Shown here piece by piece: positions 29,188 to 38,160 of a stretch of 64,000 bases of DNA. The stretch's first letter is position 1, and the number at the start of each line of letters is the position of its first letter. The stretch is from Streptomyces sp. ICC1. GTDB taxonomy: Bacteria; Actinomycetota; Actinomycetes; Streptomycetales; Streptomycetaceae. The stretch covers positions 8,312,484 through 8,376,483 of the forward strand of contig NZ_CP030287.1 of NCBI RefSeq assembly GCF_003287935.1, given 5' to 3'. A program made the translations under genes and the position numbers. The notes beneath the pieces were generated by a model. It had not been told where the DNA came from. It saw only the letters and a list, made by a program, of their open reading frames with translations, and did not search any database.

Positions 29188-30150
29188 TCAGCCCTTGGCC
29201 ACGGCACGCAGCCGGTCCACCACGTCGGCCCGCAGGTCCGCGGGCTCCAGCACCACGACATCGGGGCCGAACTCCACCAGCCACGCGTCCAGCCCGTGCC
29301 CGTACGGGATCTCCAGCTCGTCCCAGCCCGCCCCGCCCGCGCTCTCGCGCACGGCCGTGGCCTTGGCCCGCAGCGGATAGCCCGCCCCGGCACGCAGCCG
29401 GATCAGCGCCGAGCGGTCCGCGCTCTCCCCGGCCCAGCTCGCCACGGTCTCCCGCACGGTCACCACGTCCGGGACATCGGCGGTGTACTTCGCCGCCCGC
29501 GAGCGGACCTTCCCCGTGATCCGCGAGAGCCGGAACACGCGCTCCGCCCCGCGGTCGCGGTCGAAGCCCGCCAGGTACCAGTGGCCGCGCCAGCACTCCA
29601 GGGCCCAGGGCTCGACCTGACGGGCCTCGGGACGCGCGGCGGTGGACTTGCGGTAGTCGAAGACCACCGGCCGGCGGTCGCGGCAGGCCAGCATCAGCGG
29701 CTCGAAGGCCGCCTCGTGGACCGGGATCCGGGGCTCGATGGCACTGTGCTGGCCCTCGTACGGATCGGAGGCCTCCGGCATGCCGCCGGCGCGCAGCTTC
29801 TGCAGCGCACCGCTGGCGGCCCCGGCGAGCCGCGCCTGCTGCCAGACCTTGGCGGCGAGCCCGAGGGCCGCGGCCTCCTCGGCGTCCAGCGCGACGGGCG
29901 GCAGCCGGTTGGAGTCCCGGCGGGCCAGGTAGCCCGTATCCCCGTCCAGGTTCTCGACCGTCTCGATGACCAGGCCGAGCTCGCGCAGATCGTCCTTGTC
30001 CCGCTCGAACATCCTGTTGAAGGACTCGTCGTTCCCGGCCTCCATGTAGGCCTCGATGGAACCGCGCAGCTCGCGCTTGCTCAGCGGCCGACGGGTCCCC
30101 AGCAGACACAGCGCCAGATTCATCAGCCGCTCGGCCTTGGCAATCGCCAT
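29188..30150 (-). CDS. pafB: WYL-domain regulator PafB
   Basis: This 320-residue partner of PafC has an N-terminal winged helix (MAIAKAERLMNLALCLLGTRRPLSKREL), a linker, a WYL domain (VVFDYRKSTAARPEARQVEPWALECWRGHWYLAGFD) and a C-terminal domain ending DVVDRLRAVAKG. It acts with PafC as a heteromeric activator of the mycobacterial-type DNA-damage regulon. An ATG three codons upstream (30159) is an alternative and lies closer to GGAAGG. The gene order pafB-pafC is as expected, with about 120 bp between them. Confidence 0.92.
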   Translation of the reverse strand: MAIAKAERLMNLALCLLGTRRPLSKRELRGSIEAYMEAGNDESFNRMFERDKDDLRELGLVIETVENLDGDTGYLARRDSNRLPPVALDAEEAAALGLAAKVWQQARLAGAASGALQKLRAGGMPEASDPYEGQHSAIEPRIPVHEAAFEPLMLACRDRRPVVFDYRKSTAARPEARQVEPWALECWRGHWYLAGFDRDRGAERVFRLSRITGKVRSRAAKYTADVPDVVTVRETVASWAGESADRSALIRLRAGAGYPLRAKATAVRESAGGAGWDELEIPYGHGLDAWLVEFGPDVVVLEPADLRADVVDRLRAVAKG

Positions 30151-30293
30151 CGAGCCCATCCGCCCTTCCGGTCCTTCGAGAGGCGTCCCCGCGCACACCC
30201 TCGTGACCGCTGACCGTACCGCCCCGGTGGTCCAGGGCAAAAGCGAGGGCCCCCGCCTCACGGCAGGGGCCCCACGGCTTCACCAACGACTGA

Positions 30294-30671
30294 TCAGGCG
30301 CCCATCAGGTCGCACACGAAGATCAGCGTCTCGCCCGGCTTGATGGCGCCGCCGGCGCCGCGGTCGCCGTACGCGAGGTGGGCCGGGATCGTCAGCTTGC
30401 GACGGCCGCCGACCTTCATGCCCTGGACGCCCTGGTCCCATCCGGAGATGACCTGGCCGACACCGAGCTGGAACTGCAGCGGCGCGCCGCGGCCCCAGGA
30501 AGCGTCGAACTCCTCACCGGTGGAGAAGGCCACGCCCACGTAGTGGACGGAGACGCGGGAACCCGCCTTGGCCTCGGCGCCCTCGCCCTCCCAGATGTCC
30601 TCGATGACGAGGTCGGTGGGGACCGGACCCTCGGGGAAGTCGATCTCGGGCTTCTCGAGCTTGTCGCTCAC
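30294..30671 (-). CDS. FKBP-type peptidyl-prolyl isomerase (cytoplasmic)
   Basis: This 125-residue single-domain FKBP lacks a signal peptide. Key stretches are SRVSVHYVGVAFSTGEEFDASW, GQVISGWDQGVQGMKVGGRRKLTIPAHLAYGDRG and TLIFVCDLM, covering the FK506-pocket aromatic and aspartate residues. GTG 30671 starts SDKLEKPEIDFPEGP and fits the family length. It is followed upstream by a two-FKBP lipoprotein, a conserved pair next to pafA in streptomycetes. Confidence 0.93.
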   Translation of the reverse strand: MSDKLEKPEIDFPEGPVPTDLVIEDIWEGEGAEAKAGSRVSVHYVGVAFSTGEEFDASWGRGAPLQFQLGVGQVISGWDQGVQGMKVGGRRKLTIPAHLAYGDRGAGGAIKPGETLIFVCDLMGA

Positions 30672-30718
30672 GGAACTGCTCCTCAAAACTCACGAACAGG
30701 GGGACAACCGGGACAGTC

Positions 30719-31658
30719 TTACATCACGGCGAGGATGTCGAGGCTGAAGACCAGCGTCGAGTTCGCCGGAATGGTGCCCTGCTCCTTGTCACCGAAGCCC
30801 GCGTCCGGCGGGATGACCAGCAGGATGCGGCTGCCGACCTTCTTGCCGAGCAGGCCTTCCTTCAGACCCTTGACCGAAAGCTGCTCCAGCGGCCACGTCA
30901 CGGACTGGTCCGTGGCGTACGTGCTTTCGAAGGTCTTGTCGTCCTTCCACGTCTTGCCGTTGAACTTGACCACGACGTTGTCGGTGTCCTTGACTACGGC
31001 GCCGTCACCCTCCAGGACGTAGTCCGAGACCAGCTTGGCCGGCGGCGTCGCGTCCTTCGGGACGGTCACGGAGACTTCCTTGCCGTCCGTGTTCACGCCG
31101 ACCTTGGGCAGGTCCTTGTTGTCCTGCGGGATCTCCTTGCCCTTGGCCGAGGCCGGGATGGAGGTGCCCTTGACGATGTCCACGACGAAGACGAGCGTGG
31201 CGTTCGCCTTGATCTTCTCGCCCGAGCCCTGCGCGCCGTAACCGAGGTCCGGCGGGATCACGAGCTCCAGACGGCTGCCGACCTTCTTGCCCTCGAGGCC
31301 CTGGTCCCAGCCCTTGATGACCTGGCCGGCGCCGATGGTCACGTCGAACGGCTTGCCCTTGCCGAAGCTCTGGTCGAACGGCTCCTTGCCGTCCCACACC
31401 TGGCCGAGGTAGTTGACCTGGGCGACATCGCCCTTCTTCAGCGCCGGGCCGTCGCCCTCGCTGATGGTCACCACCTTCAGTTCCTTCGGCGGGGTGCCCT
31501 TCCCCTTGGCCAGGGTGGGCTCTTCCCCGAACTTGGCACCCTTCGTGATCGCGGGCGCCCCGTTCTTCGTCTCGGCGGAGTCGGAGCCGCTGTCGCCACA
31601 CGCTGCTGTCGACAGCAGCAGAAGGGGTACGACAAGCAGGCCGGCAAGTCGGCGCACG
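30719..31658 (-). CDS. FKBP-type peptidyl-prolyl isomerase lipoprotein with two FKBP domains
   Basis: From GTG 31658 the protein has a lipoprotein signal (RRLAGLLVVPLLLLSTAAC) and a lipobox cysteine at residue 20. Two FKBP domains follow. The first is canonical (AQVNYLGQVWDGKEPFDQSF, GQVIKGWDQGLEGKKVGSRLEL, LGYGAQGSG). The second is diverged (VVVKFNGKTWKDDKTFEST, LKEGLLGKKVGSRILLVIPPDAGFG) and may have lost catalytic residues. It would help fold exported proteins at the outer face of the membrane. It lies between the small FKBP and pafA. Confidence 0.92.
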
Positions 31659-31783
31659 TGTTCCTCAGATCTCAGACGGCTGGACGGTCGTCGCCACTCT
31701 AAGCCGTGCACAGGGCCCCGTACGAGATCCGTACGAGGCCCTGTCCAAGATCAGCGCTATGTCACACCACGCCCCACGGCGCC

Positions 31784-33145
31784 CTACATCCCCGCGATCA
31801 GCTTCTCCACCCGGTCGTCCACCGAACGGAACGGGTCCTTGCACAGCACGGTGCGCTGCGCCTGGTCATTGAGCTTCAGATGCACCCAGTCGACCGTGAA
31901 GTCCCGCCGCTGCTCCTGCGCCCGGCGGATGAAGTCGCCCCGCAGCCGCGCCCTCGTCGTCTGCGGAGGAACCGACTTCCCCTCGAAGATCTTGAGGTCG
32001 TTGCAGATCCGCGCCGCCTGCCCCTTGCGCTCCAGCAGGTAGTACAGCCCGCGCCTGCGGTGGATGTCGTGGTAGGCGAGGTCTATCTGAGCCACCCGCG
32101 GATTCGACATCGTCATGTTGTGCTTGGCCCGGTACCGCTCGATCAGCTGGTACTTCATGACCCAGTCGATCTCGGTCCCGATCCGGTCCAGGTCCTCCGC
32201 GTCGATCGCGTCGAGCGTGCGGCCCCACAGCTCCAGCACCTGGTCCACGACACCCGTGCGGATCCCCCGCCGCTCGGCGAAGTCCACCGCCTTGTCGTAG
32301 TACTCCCGCTGGATCTCCAGCGCCGAGGCCTCCCGGCCGCTCGCCAGACGCACCTTGCGCTGACCCGTGATGTCGTGGCTGACCTCGCGGATCGCCCGGA
32401 TCGGGTTCTCCAGCGTCAGGTCCCGCATCACCGTGCCCGCCTCGATCATGCGCAGCACCAGATCGGTCGCCCCGACCTTCAGCAGCATGGTCGTCTCGGA
32501 CATGTTCGAGTCGCCCACGATGACGTGCAGGCGCCGGTAGCGCTCCGCGTCCGCGTGCGGCTCGTCGCGCGTGTTGATGATCGGCCGCGAACGCGTCGTG
32601 GCCGAGCTGACGCCCTCCCAGATGTGCTCCGCCCGCTGGCTGACGCAGTAGACCGCGCCCCTCGGCGTCTGCAGCACCTTGCCCGCACCGCAGATCAGCT
32701 GCCGCGTGACGAGGAACGGGATGAGAATGTCCGCGAGCCGCGAGAATTCCCCGTGCCGCGCCACCAGATAGTTCTCGTGGCAGCCGTACGAGTTGCCCGC
32801 CGAGTCGGTGTTGTTCTTGAACAGATAGACGTCTCCCGCGATTCCCTCCTCGTGCAGACGGCGTTCGGCATCGACGAGCAGGCCTTCGAGAATGCGCTCG
32901 CCGGCCTTGTCGTGGGTGACCAGTTCGATCAGGTTGTCGCATTCGGGAGTTGCGTACTCCGGATGCGAACCGACGTCGAGGTAGAGGCGGGCGCCGTTCC
33001 GCAGGAAGACATTGCTACTGCGGCCCCATGACACAACACGGCGGAAGAGGTAGCGCGCCACTTCGTCAGGAGACAGTCGGCGCTGTCCCCTGAACGTGCA
33101 CGTGACGCCGTACTCGTTCTCCAGCCCGAAAATGCGGCGGTCCAT
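31784..33145 (-). CDS. pafA: Pup-protein ligase PafA
   Basis: This 453-residue protein attaches the ubiquitin-like protein Pup to lysines of targets through ATP-dependent phosphorylation of Pup's terminal glutamate. It has the PafA/Dop glutamine-synthetase-like fold: N-terminal [16 protein letters not shown] with catalytic Glu and Asp positions, [17 protein letters not shown], and the ATP-site arginines in the central region. The start MDRRIFG and the length match PafA, not Dop. It is the first gene of the series pafA, FKBP, FKBP, pafB, pafC on the minus strand. Confidence 0.96.
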   Translation of the reverse strand: MDRRIFGLENEYGVTCTFRGQRRLSPDEVARYLFRRVVSWGRSSNVFLRNGARLYLDVGSHPEYATPECDNLIELVTHDKAGERILEGLLVDAERRLHEEGIAGDVYLFKNNTDSAGNSYGCHENYLVARHGEFSRLADILIPFLVTRQLICGAGKVLQTPRGAVYCVSQRAEHIWEGVSSATTRSRPIINTRDEPHADAERYRRLHVIVGDSNMSETTMLLKVGATDLVLRMIEAGTVMRDLTLENPIRAIREVSHDITGQRKVRLASGREASALEIQREYYDKAVDFAERRGIRTGVVDQVLELWGRTLDAIDAEDLDRIGTEIDWVMKYQLIERYRAKHNMTMSNPRVAQIDLAYHDIHRRRGLYYLLERKGQAARICNDLKIFEGKSVPPQTTRARLRGDFIRRAQEQRRDFTVDWVHLKLNDQAQRTVLCKDPFRSVDDRVEKLIAGM

Positions 33146-33226
33146 GACTGAACATTACGCCTTCTGCTCTGTTCTGAAACCGAGTTCGCGGGCGTCGTTT
33201 CGATCATTTTCCGAAGACGGAGGCCG
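33146..33226. other. pafA upstream region and possible contig join
   Basis: The first 50-60 bases are less GC-rich and look like native pafA upstream sequence. Further right is a CGG/CCGG-rich stretch (33240-33265) directly in front of an N-terminally truncated kinase. GAAGACGG at 33213-33220 equals part of the P7 adapter, but the surrounding match is poor. Confidence 0.3.
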
Positions 33227-33592
33227 TTGATCAGCGCCTCGATCTGCGCCGGGCCGGCCGGGCCGGCCGGGGAGCGGTTGCTGCACTGGGACCTGCACTA
33301 CGACAACGTGCTCGCGGGCGGTCGCGAGCCGTGGCTGGCGATCGATCCGAAGCCGCTGGCCGGTGACCCGGGGTTCGAGCTGCTGCCGGCGATCGTCAAC
33401 AACTTCCGTGAGGCGGAGGTGCGGTGGCGCTTCGACCTGCTTTCGGAGGCGGTGGGCGCGGACCGGGAGCGGGCTCGGGCGTGGACGCTGGGGCGGGTGT
33501 TGCAGAACTGCCTGTGGGACCTGGAGGACGAGGAGCAGCCGGCGGAGGTCCAGTTGGCGGTGGCGGAGCTGCTGCTCGGGGGTCGGTCGTAG
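33227..33592 (+). pseudogene. aminoglycoside/hydroxyurea phosphotransferase, C-terminal fragment
   Basis: About 110 residues remain of an APH-fold antibiotic kinase. They include the catalytic loop LHWDLHYDNVLAG (HxDxxxxN, the Brenner motif) and the metal-binding AIDPKPLAGDPGFELLPAI. They end with a helical tail typical of streptomycin/hydroxyurea kinases. The N-terminal ATP-binding lobe is absent, so it cannot be functional as written. A CCGG-rich stretch immediately upstream of GERLLHW marks the break. Whether the genome carries the intact gene elsewhere cannot be told. Confidence 0.75.
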
Positions 33593-33601
33593 GCTGCCGG
33601 C

Positions 33602-34078
33602 ATGATCCGTAGCGCTGTCGTCGGGGACGTTCCCGTCATCCAGGCCATGATCCGCGAGCTCGCGGAGTACGAGAGGGTGCCCGAGGAGGCGCGGGCGACC
33701 GAGGAGCAGTTGCGGGAGGCGCTGTTCGGGGAGCGGCCGGCGGCTTTCGCGCACATCGCGCAGACGCCGGAGGGGGAGCCTGTCGGCTTCTCGCTGTGGT
33801 TCCTCAGCTTCTCGACGTGGCGCGGGGTGCACGGCATCTACCTGGAGGACTTGTACGTGCGCCCGGGGGTACGGGGCGGTGGCCACGGGAAGGCGCTGCT
33901 GGCGGAGCTGGCGCGGATCTGCGTGGAGCGCGGGTACGAACGGTTGGAGTGGTCGGTCCTCGACTGGAATTTGTCTGCCATCGACTTCTACCGATCGGTC
34001 GGCGCGGTGCCGATGGACGAGTGGACCGTGAACCGCCTGACGGACGACGCGCTCCGCAAGCTGGGCGGGGCTGAGTGA
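33602..34078 (+). CDS. GNAT family N-acetyltransferase (diamine acetyltransferase-like)
   Basis: This 158-residue protein resembles the spermidine/diamine N-acetyltransferase branch of GNATs: MIRSAVVGDVPVIQAMIRELAEYER at the start, FSTWRGVHGIYLEDLYVRPGVRGGGHGKALL (acetyl-CoA loop), and LEWSVLDWNLSAIDFYRSVGAVPMDEW. The last motif is highly characteristic. It lies ten bases after the kinase fragment, and the next small gene starts within its stop codon (GTGA), suggesting an operon. A thialysine or polyamine substrate is plausible but unproven. Confidence 0.85.
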   Translation: MIRSAVVGDVPVIQAMIRELAEYERVPEEARATEEQLREALFGERPAAFAHIAQTPEGEPVGFSLWFLSFSTWRGVHGIYLEDLYVRPGVRGGGHGKALLAELARICVERGYERLEWSVLDWNLSAIDFYRSVGAVPMDEWTVNRLTDDALRKLGGAE

Positions 34079-34320
34079 GCGCACCGGAGCCCTTGCCACC
34101 GATCACTACCGCGCTCAAGGCAGCCCTCCGCCACCTGCGGAGTGTCCGTGGCCGGCGTCCCGGAGCGCCCTGCACCGATGCCGCCTACGCGGCGTGGCGG
34201 GACGACATTGCCGAGGCTCTGGACAACCTGGCGGAGCACCTGGAGCAACCTGCGGACAGGGCCATGGCACGTACCGAGGCGGTGGCCGCCCGCGCGGAGG
34301 CGGAACGCTTGCGCGCGTGA
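34075..34320 (+). CDS. small helical protein of unknown function
   Basis: This 81-residue product starts at GTG 34075, overlapping the GNAT stop by four bases. It is predicted to be mainly alpha-helical and charged (AWRDDIAEALDNLAEHLEQP, ARTEAVAARAEAERLRA). No known domain is recognised. Coupling to the acetyltransferase gene supports its being expressed. Confidence 0.6.
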   Translation: MSAPEPLPPITTALKAALRHLRSVRGRRPGAPCTDAAYAAWRDDIAEALDNLAEHLEQPADRAMARTEAVAARAEAERLRA

Positions 34321-34364
34321 CTCCTGGCCTCCGTCTTGCTGGAGTCTCGAAGTCACGCGGGGCG

Positions 34365-35309
34365 TCACGGCACGCGGCCGCGGGGCCCAGGCCGTCCGGC
34401 TTCGCCCCAGAGTTCCCGGGGCCCGGACTGGTAGACCTCGAACTCCTCCGCGCCGGGTACGAAGTCGATCGACGCCCAGGAAGTGACCCGGGTGTCCCGG
34501 AGCCAGAGCGTGTAGCGGCCGCCGTCGAGTTTTTCCGGGTAGGGGAACATCCCCTGGGTCTGGAGTCCGACGGCGAACATGGGGAGCCAGTCGGCCACGT
34601 CCTCCGGGGACAGGGACGTGGTCGTCCGGCGGCCATCGGCCGGCCACGGCTTCCCGCCCAGGTACGTCTTCACGTGCGTCCGGTAGGCACGTTGTTGCCG
34701 GAGGCGCATGAAGGCGGAGGAGCTGACGAACGGGCCGGATGCGCTTCCGTCCCCCTCGACGGTCAGGCGGACCACGGCCTCCCCGCCGTACTCCGTGGCG
34801 TACGGGGAGACGATGATCCCGCCGGGCCGGGTCTGCCGGACGATGTCCGCCGGGATCTCCTGGAGGGAGGCCGTGATGAGTACTCGGTCGTACGGGGCGC
34901 CTGCGGGCCAGCCCTGGGAGCCGTCTCCGACGACGGCGACCGGGTTGTAGCCGGCGGCATGCAATCGGGCTCGGGCCGTGGCCGCGTTCTCCGGGTCGAA
35001 CTCGATGGTGGTGACCGTTTCCGAGCCGACCCGTTCGGACAGCAGAGCCGCGTTCCAGCCGGTGCCCGTGCCTACTTCCAGGACCTTGGCACCAGGTTGC
35101 ACGTCCAAGGCCGCCAGCATGGAGAACACCATGGCGGGCTGAGAGTTGCTGCACGTCGGGATGTTTCCCCGGGCGGGGCCCTTCGTGTCGCTGTGGCCGG
35201 AGTCCTGGCCCTCCGAACCGCCGCCGCCGTGACCGGCGCCCGACTGGCCGTCGTCCTGCTGGCTTCCGCCCTGGCCCGAGCCGCTGCCTCCGCCGTGCTG
35301 TCCGCCCAT
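34365..35309 (-). CDS. PIMT-like SAM-dependent methyltransferase with Gly/Gln/His-rich N-terminus
   Basis: This 314-residue protein has a Rossmann methyltransferase core related to protein-L-isoaspartate methyltransferase: IPTCSNSQPAMVFSMLAAL, the SAM motif KVLEVGTGTGWNAALLSE, VVGDGSQGWPAGAPYDRVLITAS and LRPGGIIVSPYATEYGG-like strands. The N-terminal helper region of PIMT is replaced by about 45 low-complexity residues (GGQHGGGSGSGQGGSQQDDG...). Relatives of this type occur beside XRE/DUF6879 genes in streptomycetes, and some serve RiPP pathways, but no precursor peptide gene was found here. ATG 35309 follows GAAGGAG. Target unknown. Confidence 0.75.
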   Translation of the reverse strand: MGGQHGGGSGSGQGGSQQDDGQSGAGHGGGGSEGQDSGHSDTKGPARGNIPTCSNSQPAMVFSMLAALDVQPGAKVLEVGTGTGWNAALLSERVGSETVTTIEFDPENAATARARLHAAGYNPVAVVGDGSQGWPAGAPYDRVLITASLQEIPADIVRQTRPGGIIVSPYATEYGGEAVVRLTVEGDGSASGPFVSSSAFMRLRQQRAYRTHVKTYLGGKPWPADGRRTTTSLSPEDVADWLPMFAVGLQTQGMFPYPEKLDGGRYTLWLRDTRVTSWASIDFVPGAEEFEVYQSGPRELWGEAGRPGPRGRVP

Positions 35310-35380
35310 GAACGTGCTCCTTCTCGTGAGGGATGAGAGTGAGCGGTGCTGTGAGCCGCCCCGGCTGATCGGTGGATCGG

Positions 35381-35737
35381 TCACCGGGGCGGAGTCTGTG
35401 GGGTGGGGTCAGTCGGACCCTGGAGTGAGGGCCCCGGGAGTGCGCTCCGGCCGGGCCTGCATCTGCCGTTCTCCGGCCTCTGCCAGGAACTCCAGAAGGG
35501 GACTTCCCCGGAGCCAGGTGGTGCGAGAGCTGGGCGGTCCATTCGCCGCTTCACAACGTGCGCCAGCTTCACGGCGACGTCGGGGCGGACACTGCCCAGC
35601 CTCACCAGCCCCGGGCCGGGCGGCGCCGGGTCGATGCCCAGGGAGGGGCGAACGATTCCAGCGGCTGTCAGCGATTCGCGCAGCGACTCCACGACCGTGC
35701 TCGGGGTCACTGTCTCCAGTTCGTGCGAGCTGTCCAT
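35381..35737 (-). CDS. small hypothetical protein of the XRE/DUF6879 neighbourhood
   Basis: The first 65 residues (MDSSHELETVTPSTVVESL through VAVKLAHVVKRRMD) look like a short helical streptomycete protein that contains the pattern PSLGIDPAPPGPGLVRLGSV and often lies beside XRE and DUF6879 genes. The remaining 50 residues are Pro/Arg-rich, unlike the first part, and may be a read-through of a lost stop. There is no known domain. The gene is between the methyltransferase and the regulator, on the same strand. Confidence 0.5.
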   Translation of the reverse strand: MDSSHELETVTPSTVVESLRESLTAAGIVRPSLGIDPAPPGPGLVRLGSVRPDVAVKLAHVVKRRMDRPALAPPGSGEVPFWSSWQRPENGRCRPGRSALPGPSLQGPTDPTPQTPPR

Positions 35738-35824
35738 GAGAGGGACGCTAGGGCCGGGTGCCGGGTCCTGTCGGGGCTGATTCGCCGGGATTCTCGGGCT
35801 GGTCCGTGACCTTCCGGCGGATTC

Positions 35825-36450
35825 TCAGGCGGTGTCGAGAGCCCGCCGGGCGCGGGCGATCACGCGGTGGGCGTCTGCCCCGTAGACCGCGGAATCGGAG
35901 AGTGCCTGCCAGACCTTCCGGTACACGCCCACGCTGTCCGCGTCGTCCAGCCAGAGTTCCGCGTGCCAGTGCAGCATCTCCTGACGCTTCACACGGGCCC
36001 GTACGGCCTCCTCCGTGTCCCGGACGGACTGGTGGAGGTCGGCGTAACGGGTGAAGACGCGGCGGGCGTACTCGGCGGTCTGGAGCATGCCCACGACCGT
36101 GGAGCCCTGCCAGACGTGGAACGTCCTCGTGCGTTCGTACTCCGCTGTCAGCGTGTCCTGGACCGGCTTGTGGCCCGCGGCCAACTGTCTGCGCCACGCG
36201 CGGGACCGGGACTCCAGGCTCCGGAGCCGGGTGATCAGCTCCTCAGCCGCCTGTGGATGTCCGGTGGCGTCCGCCCACGCCAGCAGGTCGTCCGTCGTCG
36301 CGGTCTGGCGCCCGGTCTCCAGTTTGCTGATCTTGGACTGGGTCCAGCCGAGCAGGACCGCCAACTGGCGGCCGGTGAGACGCCGATCGGTGCGCAGCTC
36401 GCGCAGCCGCGCACCGAGGCAACTCGTGCTTGTTGGAAGTCGGTGCTCAC
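35825..36450 (-). pseudogene. XRE family regulator with DUF5753-type domain, frameshifted
   Basis: The two frames together encode a typical streptomycete XRE-DUF5753 regulator: STDFQQARVA then, after a shift, LGARLRELRTDRRLTGRQLAVLLGWTQSKISKLETGRQ (helix-turn-helix), followed by the ligand-like domain TFHVWQGSTVVGMLQTAEYARRV. One missing base near 36422 separates GTG 36450 from the rest. The large part (35825-36364) is intact. The GTG overlaps the stop of the DUF6879 gene (GTGA), so the pair is a coupled unit in which DUF6879 and DUF397-type proteins are common partners. The shift may be a sequencing error. Confidence 0.75.
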
Positions 36451-36977
36451 TCGGCGGACGGCACCTGTTCCGCGAAGGTCTCGTACGGCACGGCGTGGTG
36501 CCACGCGGCGTCCCGGACCTGGCACGCGCGGGCCACCTCGACGGGGTCCGTGACCAGCTCGACGCCGGTCATCACGTCGTCGTCATCGAAGTGGAGCCGG
36601 GCGATCACCCGGGAGTCGAAGAGCCAGAAGTCTTCGTTGGGAAGTTGCAGGGCTTCGGCTTTGGAGCGCCACAGGTTGCGGATGTCCTCGCCGACCGCGC
36701 TGTTGCGGCGGGCGTTGTCGAGCAGGTAGCTCTGACCGGGCGTGGGTGGGTTGTCGGCGATCCGCACCCGCTCGAAGCGCTTGCCCAGGGCGGACTGTTC
36801 ACGCCGGGACACGCACCAGGGGTCGTCCAGGTCCCAGCCGGTGTCCTCGCCCCGAACGAACCGCTGGTACGTCTCGGTCTCCTCGTCCGACTGGTAGCGG
36901 CGCCGGGTCTCCAGACGCCAAGCCGTGTGCGCGAAGGTCCGGAACATCCCGGCGAACTCCTCGAAGCCGATCAGCAC
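36447..36977 (-). CDS. DUF6879 family protein
   Basis: This 176-residue protein carries the family features: FEEFAGMFRTFAHTAWRLETRRRYQSDEE at the start, VSRREQSALGKRFERVRIADNPPTPGQSYLLDNAR in the middle, and EDFWLFDSRVIARLHFDDDD near the end. Function is unknown. It is almost always coupled to an XRE regulator in Streptomyces, as here. GTG 36977 is preceded by AAAGGACG. It is the first gene of the minus-strand unit DUF6879, XRE, small protein, methyltransferase. Confidence 0.85.
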   Translation of the reverse strand: MLIGFEEFAGMFRTFAHTAWRLETRRRYQSDEETETYQRFVRGEDTGWDLDDPWCVSRREQSALGKRFERVRIADNPPTPGQSYLLDNARRNSAVGEDIRNLWRSKAEALQLPNEDFWLFDSRVIARLHFDDDDVMTGVELVTDPVEVARACQVRDAAWHHAVPYETFAEQVPSAE

Positions 36978-37111
36978 GGGCGTCCTTTCCGTGTCCCACG
37001 AGTCCCGACCGGGGTGGGGCGGGTACGGACTCCCTGTCCTGCGTGATGCGCGATGAATCTCGGGACGCGACGCGGAAGGGCCCGGCTGGCTCCCGTGCGC
37101 GTGCCAGGGGA

Positions 37112-38075
37112 TCAGGGGGCCGGACGGGGGTTTGGCGGCATGATCTGGGGCTCCAGGATGACTTTGCCCGTGGTGGCGCGGTTTTCCAGGTCGCGGTGGG
37201 CCGTGGCGGCTTCGGACAGGGGGTAGCGGCGTAGGGCGGGGCGCAGTCGGCCGGAGGCGGCCTCGGCGAGGGCGCGGGTTTCCAGGAGGCGGAGGGGGTC
37301 GTCGCCGCCGGCGCGTTGGAGCATGGCGGGGCCGCGGACGTTGAGCGTGGTGACGGAGCGGGCTTCGAGTGCGGTGCGGTCGGCGTCGGTGAGCGGGATC
37401 GGGCCGCCGGACCAGCCGAAGACGAGGTGTTGGCCGCCGTCGGCCAGGAGGTCGAGGGCGGTGCGGGCGATGGTGCCGCCGACGGAGTCGAAGAGGACGG
37501 TGGCGCCGTCGGGGTGGTGGGCGCGTACGGCGTCGGCCCAGTCGGGGCGGGTGTAGTCGAGGGCGAGGTCGGCGCCGGCCGCGGCGGCGAGGGCGGTCTT
37601 GTCGGGTCCGCCGGCGAGGGCGATGACCGTGGCTCCGGCGTTCTTCGCGTACTGGACGAGCAGGGTGCCGATGCCGCCCGCGGCGGCGGGGACGAGGGCG
37701 ACCGAGCCCGGGCCGAGGTCGGCGAACTGGAGGATGCCGAGCGTGGTGCGGCCGGTCCCGATCATGGCCACGGCTTCGGCGGTGTCGAGACCCGGTGGGA
37801 CGGGGTGGACGCGGGTGGCGTCGGCGACGGCGTACTCGGCGTAGCCGCCGGGAGTGAATCCGAGGTGGACGACGACGGTGCGGCCGAGCCAGGCGGGGTC
37901 GGTGCCGGGGCCGAGGGCGTCGACGGTGCCGGCGACTTCGCGGCCGGGGATGGTCGGGAGCTCGGGGAGGGGTGCGGGCGGGCCCTGGACGCCGCGGCGG
38001 AGGCTGGTGTCGAGGAGGTGGACGCCGGCGGCGGTGACGGCGATGCGGAGCTGGTCGGGTGCGGGGACGGGGAGC
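37112..38075 (-). CDS. zinc-type alcohol dehydrogenase / quinone oxidoreductase, 5' truncated
   Basis: About 320 residues remain of a medium-chain dehydrogenase/reductase of the quinone-oxidoreductase branch. Visible are IAVTAAGVHLLDTSLRRG, PGREVAGTVDALGPG, the NADPH-binding AAAGGIGTLLVQYAKNAGATVIAL, LFDSVGG and RYPLSEAATAHRDLENRATTGKVIL. It uses NADPH and lacks structural zinc cysteines. The first 25-30 residues are lost: upstream of LRIAVTAAG the frame turns into a Pro run made by 11 G on the plus strand (38076-38086). It should be taken as a contig end. Confidence 0.85.
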
Positions 38076-38160
38076 GGGGGGGGGGGAGGTGGGGGTGCGG
38101 GGCGAGCCCGGCGCCGGCGGGGGAGGCGGGGGCGACGAGGGGCACCTGGAGGAAGGGAAG
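38076..38160. other. G-homopolymer join
   Basis: Eleven G at 38076-38086 are followed by G-rich sequence and no gene. It separates the truncated dehydrogenase from the truncated permease. Confidence 0.6.

Noticed and set aside
33200..33260. A P7 adapter match at GAAGACGG before the kinase fragment
   Set aside because: Only eight bases match exactly and the following blocks need several gaps, so it is not strong enough to call.
34365..35740. A RiPP cluster (FxLD-type lanthipeptide) suggested by the PIMT-like methyltransferase
   Set aside because: No precursor peptide with a leader and Ser/Thr/Cys core, and no lanthipeptide synthetase or ATP-grasp gene, lies nearby.
33602..36977. A possible new antiphage or toxin-antitoxin island (GNAT, small protein, XRE, DUF6879, methyltransferase)
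   Set aside because: GNAT plus small protein is on the opposite strand from the rest, and the XRE/DUF6879 pair is very common in Streptomyces. No defence-type effector such as a nuclease, TIR or NTPase was seen.
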